Positions 43,171 to 52,505 of a stretch of DNA of 64,000 nt are shown here, in pieces. The stretch is from Bauldia sp963759235. Lineage in GTDB: Bacteria; Pseudomonadota; Alphaproteobacteria; Rhizobiales; Kaistiaceae. The first letter of the stretch is position 1; every line of letters starts with the position of its first letter. The notes under the pieces were generated by a model that did no database searches, was not told the DNA's origin, and saw only the letters and a program-made list of their open reading frames with translations. A program made the translations under genes and the position numbers. The stretch is taken from positions 434,001 to 498,000 of the forward strand of contig CAVWYO010000008.1 of the NCBI GenBank assembly GCA_963759235.1. Reading direction: 5' to 3'.

Positions 43171-44310
43171 TCAGGCGATCACCAGGAAATCCGTCGCGTG
43201 GAGGTGCAGGCCCTTGTCGAGCTTGGCGAACTGGATCTGGTTGACGCCGTTCTTGCCGTCGTCGTCGTAGAAGAGCTTCCCCGTCGCGTCGTCGTAGATG
43301 ATGCGGTCGGAATGGTCGCCCGCGTGCGTGCCGACATGGAAAGCCTTGCCGGCGAGCGTGCCTAGCGCGCCGACGTGGACGAAGATGTCGTCGTCGAGCA
43401 GGATCTTGTCGGTGCCCGGCTTGACGTCGGTGATCTTGTCGACGTTGAGCGCCGGATCGAGTGTTTCGTCGAAGACGAAGTGGTCCTTGCCCGCCCCGCC
43501 GGTGAGCTTGTCGTTGCCCGAGCCGCCGTCCAGCGTGTCGGCCTTCTTGCCGCCGGTCAGCTTGTCGTTGCCGTTCTCGCCGAACACCTTGCCCGAGGTT
43601 CCGCCTTTGCCGTTGAAGGTGTCGTTGCCGTTACCGAGGAAGACGGCGCCCTTGATCTTGCCGCTGTTGGCGATCACGTCGGCGGCGGTCTCGGTGCAGA
43701 CGACGTCGCCCGTCAGGATGCCCCGGTTGTCGAGCGACAACGCGCCGAACGCCACCGAGACCGAAGCGTCGCCGCCGCGGATGACGCCGCCCGCCTCGTT
43801 CACAACGGTCGTCGTCAGTCCGGTCTGCGAAGATACCTTGATCCCGATGCCGTCCGATCGGATCACCCCGGAATTGTCGATGGTGCCGCCGTCGACGACG
43901 GACAGCACAAAGACGCCGCGGGTGCCGCCGTAGATGTCGCCCTTGTTGTTGAGAACAACGTTGTCCGACGAGCTGCCGAACAGCACGCCGAATTCGGCGG
44001 CGCCGATCACCGAGCCGCGATTGGTGATGGTCGCGCCGCTGCCGTTGACCGTGATTCCTCCGTTCTCGCCGATGATCGAGGCGCCCGCATCGTTGATGAT
44101 CGTCGCGTTGCCGCCTAAGAACCTGACGCACACGGCCAGCGAAAAGTCTGAGAAGAGGATGCCGTGATTGACCAGCTTGCTGCCGTTGATGTCGCTCAAG
44201 GCCGCATAGTCGCCCGCTACCGCGACGGCGACGTCCGCCTGGACGGTCCAGTTGTTGTCGCCGACGGTGAAGGTGATCTTGGTCGCCTGGTTCTGGCTGA
44301 CGATTCCCAT
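43171..44310 (-). CDS. RTX-like beta-helix protein, solitary paralogue H
   Basis: This 379-residue protein (MGIVSQNQATKITFTVGDNN) shares the stalk rhythm (INGSKLVNHGILFS, INDAGASIIGENGGITVNG, ITNRGSVIGAAEFGVLF, ANSGKIKGAVFLGNGNDTF). It has a longer RTX section than the array members: SGKVFGENGNDKLTGGKKAD, TLDGGSGNDKLTGGAGKDHF. The C-terminus FVFDETLDPALNVDKITDVK ... LHLHATDFLVIA is the same secretion module. It is on the opposite strand, 8.5 kb from the array, and probably closer to the ancestral form because its nonapeptide repeats are intact. Confidence 0.78.
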   Translation of the reverse strand: MGIVSQNQATKITFTVGDNNWTVQADVAVAVAGDYAALSDINGSKLVNHGILFSDFSLAVCVRFLGGNATIINDAGASIIGENGGITVNGSGATITNRGSVIGAAEFGVLFGSSSDNVVLNNKGDIYGGTRGVFVLSVVDGGTIDNSGVIRSDGIGIKVSSQTGLTTTVVNEAGGVIRGGDASVSVAFGALSLDNRGILTGDVVCTETAADVIANSGKIKGAVFLGNGNDTFNGKGGTSGKVFGENGNDKLTGGKKADTLDGGSGNDKLTGGAGKDHFVFDETLDPALNVDKITDVKPGTDKILLDDDIFVHVGALGTLAGKAFHVGTHAGDHSDRIIYDDATGKLFYDDDGKNGVNQIQFAKLDKGLHLHATDFLVIA

Positions 44311-44371
44311 GTCCGGCTCTCCTGTTCGACCTTGCGACCTGCTTCACCGCTCTACAAAAAACCCCGTGCCC

Positions 44372-44887
44372 TCAGTCGTCGTCACCCGGTCGGCCGGGAT
44401 CCTCGCCCGGCCAGTCGACGACGTGGTCCTCGTAATCGGCCACCGTCACCGCGTCCTCCGACAGCGTGCGGCCGCGCACCGAGATGCCGGCATAGTGTAC
44501 CGTGTCGGGGTCGCCGGAGACCAGCGGGTGCCACCAGTAGAGGTCGCGGCCCTCGGCGACCAGCTTGTAGGCGCAGGTCGGCGGCAGCCAGCTGAGCGCC
44601 GGGACGTTCTCCGGGGTCAGCAGCTGGCAGTCGGGAACCCGCTCGTGGCGGTGGGCATAATCGCCGCAGCGGCAGGTTGCGTCGTCGAGCAGATGGCAGG
44701 CGATCTCGGTCCAGAAAATTTCGCCGCTGTCCCAATCCTCGAGTTTGTTGAGACAGCAGCGGGCGCAGCCGTCGCAAAGCAATTCCCACTCCGTCCGCGA
44801 CATTTCGGCGAGCGTCCGCCGCCGCCAGAACGGCGTTTCGCCGTCGGCCGGCGGGGTCGCGGGCGGGGTCGGGCGGCGGCGCGTCAT
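44372..44887 (-). CDS. YcgN/UPF0260 family Cys-cluster protein
   Basis: ATG 44887 gives 171 residues. The family pattern is clear: PFWRRRTLAEMSRTEWELLC, the CDGCARCCLNKLEDWDSGEI cluster, CHLLDDATCRCGDYAHRHER, VPDCQLLTPENVPALSWLPP and a Trp-rich WWHPLVSGDPDTVHYAG. The conserved Cys probably bind metal or a cluster; function is not established. It is divergent from trxC with about 170 bp between. The longer open frame upstream is the antisense of trxC. Confidence 0.9.
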   Translation of the reverse strand: MTRRRPTPPATPPADGETPFWRRRTLAEMSRTEWELLCDGCARCCLNKLEDWDSGEIFWTEIACHLLDDATCRCGDYAHRHERVPDCQLLTPENVPALSWLPPTCAYKLVAEGRDLYWWHPLVSGDPDTVHYAGISVRGRTLSEDAVTVADYEDHVVDWPGEDPGRPGDDD

Positions 44888-45055
44888 GGTCCTCCGGGAG
44901 CGTTTCACCGCCGTTTCGATACCCCATCGCGGCCGTCCGGGCCAGAAACATCGCCGTTTCAGGCCCGCCGTTTCGGCGCGGGCTTGACGCGGCGCCGCTT
45001 CGAGCACCACTTGTCCCCGCGAAAGCCGCCGATTCCGGCCGGCCGGAGCCGATTT

Positions 45056-45496
45056 ATGACCGAAACCGCCCGCCATATCGTCTGCCCGCATTGCGACGGC
45101 ATCAACCGGGTGCCGGCCGACAAGGACGCGGCAAAAGCCAAATGCGGTCAATGCCATAGGCCGCTGTTCGACGGCCAGCCGGTCGCCGTCGGCGCGGCCG
45201 GCTTCGACCGCCACACCAAACGAAACGACATCCCGGTCGCCGTCGATTTCTGGGCGGCGTGGTGCGCCCCATGCAAAACGATGGCGCCGCACTACGAAAA
45301 GGTCGCCGGCGAACTCGAGCCGCGGATGCGCTTCCTCAAGCTCGACACGGAGGCGGAGCCCGCGCTTGCCGCCCGCTATCAGATCCGCGGCATCCCGACG
45401 ACCATCGTGTTCAGAAACGGCGCCGAAGTCGCGCGCCGCGCCGGCGCCATGGACGCGCGCACGCTGGCCTCGTGGCTTCGGCCTTACGCCGCGTGA
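45056..45496 (+). CDS. trxC: Thioredoxin 2 (zinc-ribbon thioredoxin)
   Basis: This 146-residue protein has an N-terminal zinc ribbon (IVCPHCDGINRVPAD ... KAKCGQCHRPLFDG) and a thioredoxin domain with the active site DFWAAWCAPCKTMAPHYEKV, the cis-Pro loop IRGIPTTIVFRNG and the C-terminal GAMDARTLASWL. It reduces protein disulphides in the cytosol. ATG 45056 follows the GGAGCC region. Separate transcription from the divergent YcgN gene is likely. Confidence 0.95.
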   Translation: MTETARHIVCPHCDGINRVPADKDAAKAKCGQCHRPLFDGQPVAVGAAGFDRHTKRNDIPVAVDFWAAWCAPCKTMAPHYEKVAGELEPRMRFLKLDTEAEPALAARYQIRGIPTTIVFRNGAEVARRAGAMDARTLASWLRPYAA

Positions 45497-45560
45497 GACG
45501 CGGTTCCGCTTCGCTGTGACCGCCACCCTTCCTTAACTTCGCCCACTTGCCTATCCTTAT

Positions 45561-47818
45561 GTGATCGGCGACATCATCGGCCGAGTTCGAGCCGTCCAGC
45601 CGCAGGTCAGTGCTTTGCGCGATCCATTCCAGTCGAGCAGCCGCAAACGGCGCAGCGTCCGCCTGATCGACATCGATTCCTGGGTCGACACCACCCTCTT
45701 CCGCACGGGCCAATTCATAGCCGCCAAGGCGGAGGCCTTTTCGGTCTTCATGCGACGCTTCCGGCTGACCGGCTTTCGCCGCGCCGCGGTCGAGGTCGCC
45801 GGCGATGCGCTCACCCTTGGCCTCGGCGGCGCGATCCTGATGCTCGCTCTGGCGATCCCCGCCTTCCAGGCAACCCGCACCGACTGGCGCGCCCAGGGCG
45901 ACTACGCCATCACCTTCCTCGACCGCAACGGCAACGAGATCGGCAAGCGCGGGGTCAAGCGCAAGGAAACCGTGCCGCTCGAAGAGATGCCTGACTATCT
46001 GATCAAGGCGGTGCTCGCCACCGAGGACCGGCGTTTCTACGATCATTTCGGCATCGACATCCCCGGCACCATCCGGGCCCTCGGCGAGAACCTCAGGGCC
46101 GATGCCGTGGTTCAGGGCGGCTCCTCGCTTTCCCAGCAGCTCGCCAAGAACCTGTTCCTGTCGAACGAGCGGACGCTGGACCGCAAGATCAAGGAGGCCT
46201 TCCTGGCGCTTTGGCTGGAAGCCAATCTGTCAAAGGACGAGATCCTCAAGCTCTATCTCGACCGCGCCTATATGGGCGGCGGCAATTTCGGCGTCGAATC
46301 GGCGTCGGAGTATTATTTCGGCAAGTCGGTCAGGGACATCAATCTCGCCGAGGCGGCGCTGCTCGCCGGCCTCTTCAAGGCGCCGGCCCGCTACGCGCCG
46401 CACGTCAACCTGCCGGCGGCTCGCGCCCGCGCCAACGAAGTGCTCACCAACATGGTGCAGGCCGGCTTCATGACCGAGGGCCAGGTGATCGGCGCCCGCC
46501 GGCATCCCGCCGACGTTATCGAGCACACCGAAACCGCCGGCACGCCGAACTACTTCATGGACTGGGCATTCGAGGAGGTGAAGAACCTCAACCTCAGAGG
46601 CGATCGCAGCCTGACCGTTCGTACCACCGTCGACCTCGCCATCCAGAAGGCGGCGGACGAGGCGGTCGAATCCGTTCTCCGCGAAAGCGGTGACGCCTAT
46701 CGGGTGCGGCAGTCGGCCCTTGTCGTGGCCGATACGGACGGGGCGGTCAGGGCGATGGTCGGCGGACGCGACTATGGCGAGAGCCAGTTCAACCGCGCCA
46801 CCGACGCGCTTCGCCAGCCGGGTTCATCGTTCAAGCCGTTCGTCTATACGACGGCCATGCTGAACGGCTACACGCCGAAAAGCATTGTGATGGACGCGCC
46901 GATCTGCATCGGCAACTGGTGCCCGCACAACTACTCCGGAGGCTATTCCGGACCGGTGTCGCTGACCACCGGGCTGGTCAAATCGATCAACGTCATTCCG
47001 GTCCGGCTCGCCCAGGCGATCGGCCGGGACAAGATCGTCGACACGGCGCAGAAGATGGGTATCACCAGCGAGCTGCGCATCACGCGCTCGCTGCCGCTTG
47101 GCGCCTCCGAGGTCAAGGTCATCGATATGGCCGGCGCCTACGCCGTCTTCGCCAACGGTGGGTACAAGGCGACGCCCTACGCCTTCACCCAGATCATCGA
47201 CAGCAACGGCAACGTCATCTACGACCGCCACAAGGACGCCCCCCGCCGCAACGCGTCATCGACGAGAGTGCGATCGCGGCGATGAACAGCATTCTGGTCC
47301 AGGTGCCCGAATGGGGAACCGGCCGGCGCGCCAAGCTCGAAGGCATCAAGACCGCCGGCAAGACCGGCACCACCTCCGCCTACCGCGATGCCTGGTTTGT
47401 CGGCTTCACCGGCAACTACGTCGCCGCGGTGTGGATGGGCAATGACAGCTATCAGCCGACCCGGCGCCTGACCGGCGGCAGTCTGCCTGCCACGATCTGG
47501 AACCGCGTGATGACCTTCGCCCACACCGGTATCAAGCTGAAGCCGATCCCCTATATCGAAGACGCGCTGCCCGCCGATGCCGGTGCCGCGGTTGCCGACG
47601 CGACGGCGGGGGACGGCGAGGCGGACGTCGGCAGTACTCCCGCCGCGCTCTCGGCAGCGACGACCGCGCGCCTGATTCAGCTCGAGGAAATGATGCGGTC
47701 GGCTCCGGAGTTGAAGCCGATAGCCGAGCTCGGCCCACGCAAGCCGCCCGACCGTATCGGTCTCGCCGGCGCCGATCCTTCCCAGGTCAATCTGACTACA
47801 TCGCCCCAGGCCCGTTGA
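45561..47818 (+). CDS. Class A penicillin-binding protein (PBP1A-like), frameshifted
   Basis: GTG 45561 opens ~750 residues. After a transmembrane segment (ALTLGLGGAILMLALAIP) comes the GT51 transglycosylase (LATEDRRFYDHFGIDIPGTI with catalytic Glu, QGGSSLSQQLAKNLFLSNER, LYLDRAYMGGGNFGVESASE). The transpeptidase follows, with SxxK in RQPGSSFKPFVY, SxN in LVKSINVIPVRLAQ, and KTG in IKTAGKTGTTSAYRDAWFVG. The frame changes near 47247: the run of six C in GGACGCCCCCC should be seven to join KDAP to PQRVIDESAIAAM. Such a break in a cell-wall synthase is most easily explained by a sequencing error. It acts in the periplasm, anchored in the inner membrane. Confidence 0.9.
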
Positions 47819-47889
47819 AGCGCCCTGGCCGTTGTGGCGTGTCGAAGTCTCGCCCTGTATCGTGCCGCCCGCCACATGGGACTTTCTGA

Positions 47890-48465
47890 TTGCGACCGCT
47901 GATCGACATCGCGATAGCCATCGCCATCGCCGCCGTGATCGGATTGTCGACCGCGTGGCTCGCGGTCGATCGCGGGTTTCTCTTCGGCGCAGTGACGATC
48001 GGAGACTGGACCGCGTGGCCCGAGGCCGGCAGTCCGGACGCCGACCCGTACTCGGTCGCCCGGTTGGCGCGCACCGGAGAGGTGCCGCTCGGCGCCGGCG
48101 AAGGCCTCGCCTTCACGACGGAAGTCGACCATGACGGCGAGCCGCTTGCCGGCAATTGCACCTATCGCATCTTGGGGGAGACGCCGCCGGCCCAGCTTTG
48201 GACGCTGACCGCCTATGACAGTGAAGGCCGGTTGATGCCCAACGCCGCCCAGCGGCAGGGATTTCATTCCCGCGAGATCTTGAGACACGTCGACGGCAGT
48301 TTCGAGATCGTCGTGTCGGCGAACGTCCAACCGGGCAACTGGCTGCCGATCGCCAGGGTCGACGGGTTCAAACTGGTGATGCGCCTTTACGATACGCCGC
48401 TGACCGCGGGCGGTACGCTGACCGAAGCGACAATGCCGGAAGTCCACCGGGAGCAGTGTCGATGA
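47890..48465 (+). CDS. DUF1214 family exported protein
   Basis: A TTG start at 47890 gives 191 residues. The N-terminal hydrophobic helix (AIAIAIAAVIGLSTAWLAVD) is followed by the DUF1214 core (DPYSVARLARTGEVPLGAGE, WTLTAYDSEGRLMPNAAQRQ, GNWLPIARVDGFKLVMRLYD). It is translationally coupled to the DUF1254 gene (ATGA overlap). The two domains are often fused in larger periplasmic proteins. Function unknown. Confidence 0.8.
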   Translation: MRPLIDIAIAIAIAAVIGLSTAWLAVDRGFLFGAVTIGDWTAWPEAGSPDADPYSVARLARTGEVPLGAGEGLAFTTEVDHDGEPLAGNCTYRILGETPPAQLWTLTAYDSEGRLMPNAAQRQGFHSREILRHVDGSFEIVVSANVQPGNWLPIARVDGFKLVMRLYDTPLTAGGTLTEATMPEVHREQCR

Positions 48466-49007
48466 GGCGGACACTCCTTTTCGTGCTGGGCGGACTGCTG
48501 CTCGCCGGGATCATCCATATCTCCGCAGTCATCATGGTCCCGTATTTCGCGACCGGCGACGCGTGGACGACGATGCGGCAGTTCGGTCGCGACGGCATGT
48601 TTCACATCCTGCCGCAGGCCGAGGCCGGAACCGAGCCCCTCGCCTCGCTCGACCCGCATATGCTTTACGCGGTCTGCCGGTTTTCGCTCGACGACGGCCC
48701 GGTGCGGATATCGGCGTCGCTGCCGGATGAGTTCTGGTCGGTCGCCGTGTTCGATCGGAGGGGCCGGAACGTCTACAGCCTCAACGACCGCGCCGCCGAG
48801 CGTTCCGACGTGGATCTCGCGATCATCACGCCGGTGCAGATGGCACAGCTCCGTCAGGACCCGCCAGCGGCGCTGGAGACCGCAATTGTCGTCGAACTTC
48901 CGATCGAAACCGGTTTCGCCCTTATCCGGGTCTTTGTCCCGGACGATACCGTCCTGCCCGAGGCACGCGCCGGGCTCGATACCGCCGACTGCTCCGGGAC
49001 GCTTTGA
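48462..49007 (+). CDS. DUF1254 family membrane-anchored protein
   Basis: ATG 48462 overlaps the previous stop. It encodes 181 residues with an N-terminal anchor (LLFVLGGLLLAGIIHISAVI) and a DUF1254-like domain (DPHMLYAVCRFSLDDGPVRI, PDEFWSVAVFDRRGRNVYSL, FALIRVFVPDDTVLPEA). It is the partner of the DUF1214 gene. Function unknown. Confidence 0.78.
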   Translation: MRRTLLFVLGGLLLAGIIHISAVIMVPYFATGDAWTTMRQFGRDGMFHILPQAEAGTEPLASLDPHMLYAVCRFSLDDGPVRISASLPDEFWSVAVFDRRGRNVYSLNDRAAERSDVDLAIITPVQMAQLRQDPPAALETAIVVELPIETGFALIRVFVPDDTVLPEARAGLDTADCSGTL

Positions 49008-49019
49008 TAGAGGCTGGCG

Positions 49020-49238
49020 TCAGGACGTCTTGCGCGGACGGTGGTTGCCGCCGATCTCGTCGAACTGGCCGCGCCCGGCCGTGTCGCGAAGGCGATAGCC
49101 GAGATCGACGCTGTAGCGTTCGATCCGCACTCCGGGGAAAATGACCAGTTCGCCCGCCTCGGCGCGGTCCGCGTTGTCGCGACCTTGCTGGCGGCCACCG
49201 CCGCGGTGCGGCCTGGTGAAGCTCAGAATCGTGCCCAT
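49020..49238 (-). CDS. Short conserved hypothetical protein
   Basis: ATG 49238 (MGTILSFTRPHRGGGRQQGR) encodes 72 residues. It has a basic/Gly-rich N-terminus and the strand GELVIFPGVRIERYSVDLG. Proteins starting MGT-LSF-R and containing IIFPGVRIER are, in my recollection, widespread in Hyphomicrobiales. It is convergent with the DUF1254 gene with 12 bp between stops. Confidence 0.6.
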   Translation of the reverse strand: MGTILSFTRPHRGGGRQQGRDNADRAEAGELVIFPGVRIERYSVDLGYRLRDTAGRGQFDEIGGNHRPRKTS

Positions 49239-49402
49239 CGCGCCCTCTCGGAGATTGCCCTGGCCGGCTCCTTTCCCTTCGCCCCGGCCGCGCGGCGAAT
49301 ACGCGCTACCGGGCGGATTAGGGTGCCGGCAAGGTTAACAGTCCGCTAACGACTGCGGCCGAAAATGACCGGACAGCCTCGCCTCTCACGGACTCCTGGA
49401 CC

Positions 49403-50560
49403 ATGCGCGACCTGTCGATCCCGGAAGGCTATCCCCCGCTCTCGGGTCAGCAAAGACACGACGCGGCGTTGCTGAGGGCGTCGACGGAGCTTTTCGTGCA
49501 AAAGCACACCCGTGATCGCGACGCGATCCGCCGCTTCGAAGAACTCGCGATTCACCTGGTGCCGCGCGTCACCCAGGCCGACCGCATCTTCGTCGCCGGC
49601 AAGCTGGCTTCCCGCATCGACGCGCCCGCATCGGTGGTCTGCCTGCTGGCGCGCGACGCGATCGAGATCGCCGAGCCGGTGCTTCGCAATTCGCCGGTGC
49701 TTGGAACCCTCGACCTGCTTTCGGTGGTGGCGGGAACCGGACCGGCTCACCACCGCCTTGTCGCGCAACGGACCGGGCTGAGCGCGGAGGTCGAGCGCGC
49801 CCTCCGTCTCGCCGGGGACTCCGTTGTCGTCGAGACCCTCGACCGGCGCGAGCCGAGCGCCGCTGCCGGCGCGGTTGCTGTCGGTACTGAAGCGCAAGGC
49901 GCAATCCAGGCGAGGCCGTCCGTGCAAACGAGGCGCCGGTCCCCGGACACCGATTCGCCGGGCCAAAAGAGGTCGGGCGCCGCTTACAAGGATCAATTCG
50001 GGCCGTGGTCTTTCCTTGCCCTTGACCGCGAGGCGCGGCTCCGGCTCGTCGCCGAGATCGCCGGTCGTCCGGCGGTCGAACGTCGTGCGGGAGCCGCCGA
50101 CCGGCTCGGTCGCGCGTTTCATTCGATCATCGCCGCCAATCAGCTTGTCGGCCTGGCGCGAACCGGAAACCGCGAGGCGCTGGTCGAGGCGATTGTCGAT
50201 GGGCTGGCGATTCCATCCGATTTCGTGGTTGCCTGCCTTGACGATCGGAGCGGCGAGCCGCTGGCCGTTCTTCTGAAGGGGCTTGGGCTCGACAACGTCC
50301 AGGCGCAACAGGTCATGCTCCTCGTCTCGCCGGTCGGCCGCGACCCGACCGGCTTCTTCAAGGTCTGCGACGTGTTCGCCGGGATGGAGCCGACCGTTGC
50401 CGAGACGCTGGTCGAGGCTTGGCGGATCGGGGGCAGCCTCGCGGCGCGCCACCAGCCCCTGTTTGCCGATACGCAAGATCGGGGGCGCGGCGGCGCCGAC
50501 GCGGGTCGTCCGAGGCAACCTCTGGCGAAGCGCGCCGCCGACGCACGCGACAGCAGCTAG
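49403..50560 (+). CDS. DUF2336 domain protein
   Basis: This 385-residue protein (MRDLSIPEGYPPLSGQQRHD) has a helical-repeat architecture typical of DUF2336. Segments are ALLRASTELFVQKHTRDRDA, LLARDAIEIAEPVLRNSPVL, GPAHHRLVAQRTGLSAEVER and VLLKGLGLDNVQAQQVMLLV, with a low-complexity Arg/Ser/Gly linker around residue 170-195. It is cytosolic and of unknown function. The last residues overlap the end of the convergent DUF1491 gene by a few bases. Confidence 0.85.
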   Translation: MRDLSIPEGYPPLSGQQRHDAALLRASTELFVQKHTRDRDAIRRFEELAIHLVPRVTQADRIFVAGKLASRIDAPASVVCLLARDAIEIAEPVLRNSPVLGTLDLLSVVAGTGPAHHRLVAQRTGLSAEVERALRLAGDSVVVETLDRREPSAAAGAVAVGTEAQGAIQARPSVQTRRRSPDTDSPGQKRSGAAYKDQFGPWSFLALDREARLRLVAEIAGRPAVERRAGAADRLGRAFHSIIAANQLVGLARTGNREALVEAIVDGLAIPSDFVVACLDDRSGEPLAVLLKGLGLDNVQAQQVMLLVSPVGRDPTGFFKVCDVFAGMEPTVAETLVEAWRIGGSLAARHQPLFADTQDRGRGGADAGRPRQPLAKRAADARDSS

Positions 50561-50892
50561 ATCAGATCGAGAAACGAGCGGCCGGCACGGTCTTCGACCG
50601 CGACGATCCAGACATCGGGATCGAAGCGGATTTCACGGTCGACGCTTTCTCCGATCGCGTCCGCCGCCGCCGAATCGAGGGCACGACGAAACAGGCGGTT
50701 CGACGGATGGGATTCGTCGAAGGCGGTTTGCGGCGCCGGCGCGTAAAGATCCGAGGTGCCGTCGAGACGGTCGACGACGATCAGGATCGCACCCGCCTCC
50801 TCCGCTCCCTTGCGGGCGATCGTGGCGATCGCCCCTTCGACGTAGCAGCGTCGGACATAGGCGGCGACCCACAGGGATGATTTGACCCGCAC
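50557..50892 (-). CDS. DUF1491 family protein
   Basis: GTG 50892 gives 111 residues (VRVKSSLWVAAYVRRCYVEG). Its core is ATIARKGAEEAGAILIVVDR, LDGTSDLYAPAPQTAFDESH and FDPDVWIVAVEDRAG, matching DUF1491. It lies 7 bp after the stop of the peptidoglycan-binding protein gene on the same strand, an arrangement I recall as common in Hyphomicrobiales. Function unknown. Confidence 0.85.
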   Translation of the reverse strand: MRVKSSLWVAAYVRRCYVEGAIATIARKGAEEAGAILIVVDRLDGTSDLYAPAPQTAFDESHPSNRLFRRALDSAAADAIGESVDREIRFDPDVWIVAVEDRAGRSFLDLI

Positions 50893-50899
50893 CGGCGGC

Positions 50900-51967
50900 T
50901 TATGTTGCTTCCATCGCGCCGATGGCGACGAGGCGATCGACAACCTGGTCGTCGGGCGTTCCGGTGATGGGCAACCCGTTGTCGAGTTCGAACCGACGAA
51001 TGGCGTCGTCGATGCCCTCGCCGGCGCGGCCGTCCTCGGCCACGGGACCGTAGCCGATCTGATTGAGCGCGTGCTGGACGGCGCGGTAGCGGTTCTGTGT
51101 CGCGATCTCGATCTCCGAAGCCACCGCATCCTCGAGCGAGGGTACCGAGCCGGCGTCGAGAGGCTGGGAGGTGACGGCCTTGACCGGCTGGGGTGTCAGC
51201 GGTTCGACGCCGGGCGATGGCTGCTTGGCAGGCGCGGCGGGCGGGTTCGCCGCCGGTTCAGGCGATTGGATCGAAGCCGTGTTGATATGATCGAGGACGT
51301 TAGCGCTAGGCTCGCCGGTCACCGGCAGGCCTTCTGATTTTTCATAGGCGATGATGGCAGCGCGTGTTCGGGTCCCGGGGATGCCGTCGACCTTTCCATC
51401 ATAAAGGCCCCGTTCGGCGAGCTTGACCTGCAATTCCTCGATGACGACCTTCTCCGGAATTTGCCGAGACGGCATGGGTGCCGGCGTCGGAACCGGAACC
51501 GCGACTTCCACCTCCGCGGGCGAGTCCATCGCATGCGCCGGCGGCTCGGCACGGATGCGCGGGACAGGGACCGGCGGGGCATCGGGAAGCATGGCGTCGA
51601 CGGCCGCCGGCCGGGTCATGAACCAGGGTTCGGGATGGCGCGCCTTCTGCAAGAAGACCGCGTTGGAGACCACCGCCGCGGCGGTCAAGGCCATGACGAC
51701 GAGCCCGCCCGACATCGCCGGGTTGGCGATCACATGATCGAGCAGACGCGACATCGCGCCGTTTCCCGATACTTCGTCCTCGAAGACCGGTTCCGCTGCC
51801 TTGCGGCGACTGTTGCTTCCTGCTGCCAAGTCCGCGCTCTCGCTGGCGACGCCCGAAAACCCTCGATCTCCACCGAGGATGGTGGCAAGGTTATGCTTAA
51901 GGAAGGTTAAAGAACCGCTGACTTCCGTCGGCCGGTCGATCGGCGAAATGCATAAAATTTGAATCAA
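50900..51967 (-). CDS. Membrane-anchored protein with two peptidoglycan-binding domains
   Basis: Up to 355 residues; ATG 51754 (MSRLLDHVIANPAMSGG) or a more upstream start is possible. A transmembrane segment (GGLVVMALTAAAVVSNAVFL) is followed by a Pro-rich linker and two PG_binding_1 domains: EELQVKLAERGLYDGKVDGI with PGTRTRAAIIAYEKSEGLPV, and VQHALNQIGYGPVAEDGRAG with DDAIRRFELDNGLPITG. It is periplasmic and binds the cell wall. It is upstream of, and likely co-transcribed with, DUF1491. Confidence 0.82.
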   Translation of the reverse strand: MIQILCISPIDRPTEVSGSLTFLKHNLATILGGDRGFSGVASESADLAAGSNSRRKAAEPVFEDEVSGNGAMSRLLDHVIANPAMSGGLVVMALTAAAVVSNAVFLQKARHPEPWFMTRPAAVDAMLPDAPPVPVPRIRAEPPAHAMDSPAEVEVAVPVPTPAPMPSRQIPEKVVIEELQVKLAERGLYDGKVDGIPGTRTRAAIIAYEKSEGLPVTGEPSANVLDHINTASIQSPEPAANPPAAPAKQPSPGVEPLTPQPVKAVTSQPLDAGSVPSLEDAVASEIEIATQNRYRAVQHALNQIGYGPVAEDGRAGEGIDDAIRRFELDNGLPITGTPDDQVVDRLVAIGAMEAT

Positions 51968-52060
51968 ATTGCCGTCGCCGGCTGAACCCGACTTTCAACG
52001 GGGCTTGCTAGGGTGATCGGCAGGTGGGTCGTAGGCAAAGACGTTTACGAGGGCAGGCGC

Positions 52061-52405
52061 ATGTTTCTTCTCAGAGCCGCATTCTGGCTTTCCGTCGCAA
52101 TTCTTTTCATTCCCGCCGATCCGCAGACCGGGGAAGCGCCGCGGGTCACCGTCGTCAACGCCTTCCTGGCAGCGAAGGCGACGATTGCCGATATGTCGGG
52201 CTTCTGCGACCGAAATCCCGATGTCTGCGTGACCGGCGGCGCCGCGTTCGACGTCTTCACGCAGAAAGCCGAAAACGGCGTCCGCATGCTCTATCACTAC
52301 CTGAACGAGCCAAAGACGCCCGATACCGGCGCGTCGAAGGGCACGCTCAGCGAGGACGACGTCGCCCTGCCGTGGCGCGGGCCCGCTCCCAGCGGGTCGG
52401 CCTGA
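52061..52405 (+). CDS. DUF5330 family protein
   Basis: ATG 52061 gives 114 residues: MFLLRAAFWLSVAILFIPAD (signal or anchor), VVNAFLAAKATIADMSGFCD, RNPDVCVTGGAAFDVFTQKA. The conserved pair of Cys in FCDRNPDVC is typical of DUF5330. It is likely periplasmic and is found next to sufE in related genomes as I remember it. Function unknown. Confidence 0.8.
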   Translation: MFLLRAAFWLSVAILFIPADPQTGEAPRVTVVNAFLAAKATIADMSGFCDRNPDVCVTGGAAFDVFTQKAENGVRMLYHYLNEPKTPDTGASKGTLSEDDVALPWRGPAPSGSA

Positions 52406-52505
52406 GCGGCGATCGGGTCGCCCGAGCGTTCCGTGCGCGCTTCCCTGCCGCGGACTTGCCTCGTCCTTGTTTGCAGCGGCGGGCAAGTCCGCATATATGG
52501 CGGGC

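Noticed and set aside
47230..47290. Programmed ribosomal frameshift in the penicillin-binding protein
   Set aside because: The shift is explained by one missing C in a C run. There is no slippery heptamer with a downstream structure, and class A PBPs are not known to use frameshifting.
49346..50518. 390-residue minus-strand frame opposite the DUF2336 gene
   Set aside because: Antisense shadow. The plus strand shows the DUF2336 helical repeats, a sensible start and convergent neighbours.
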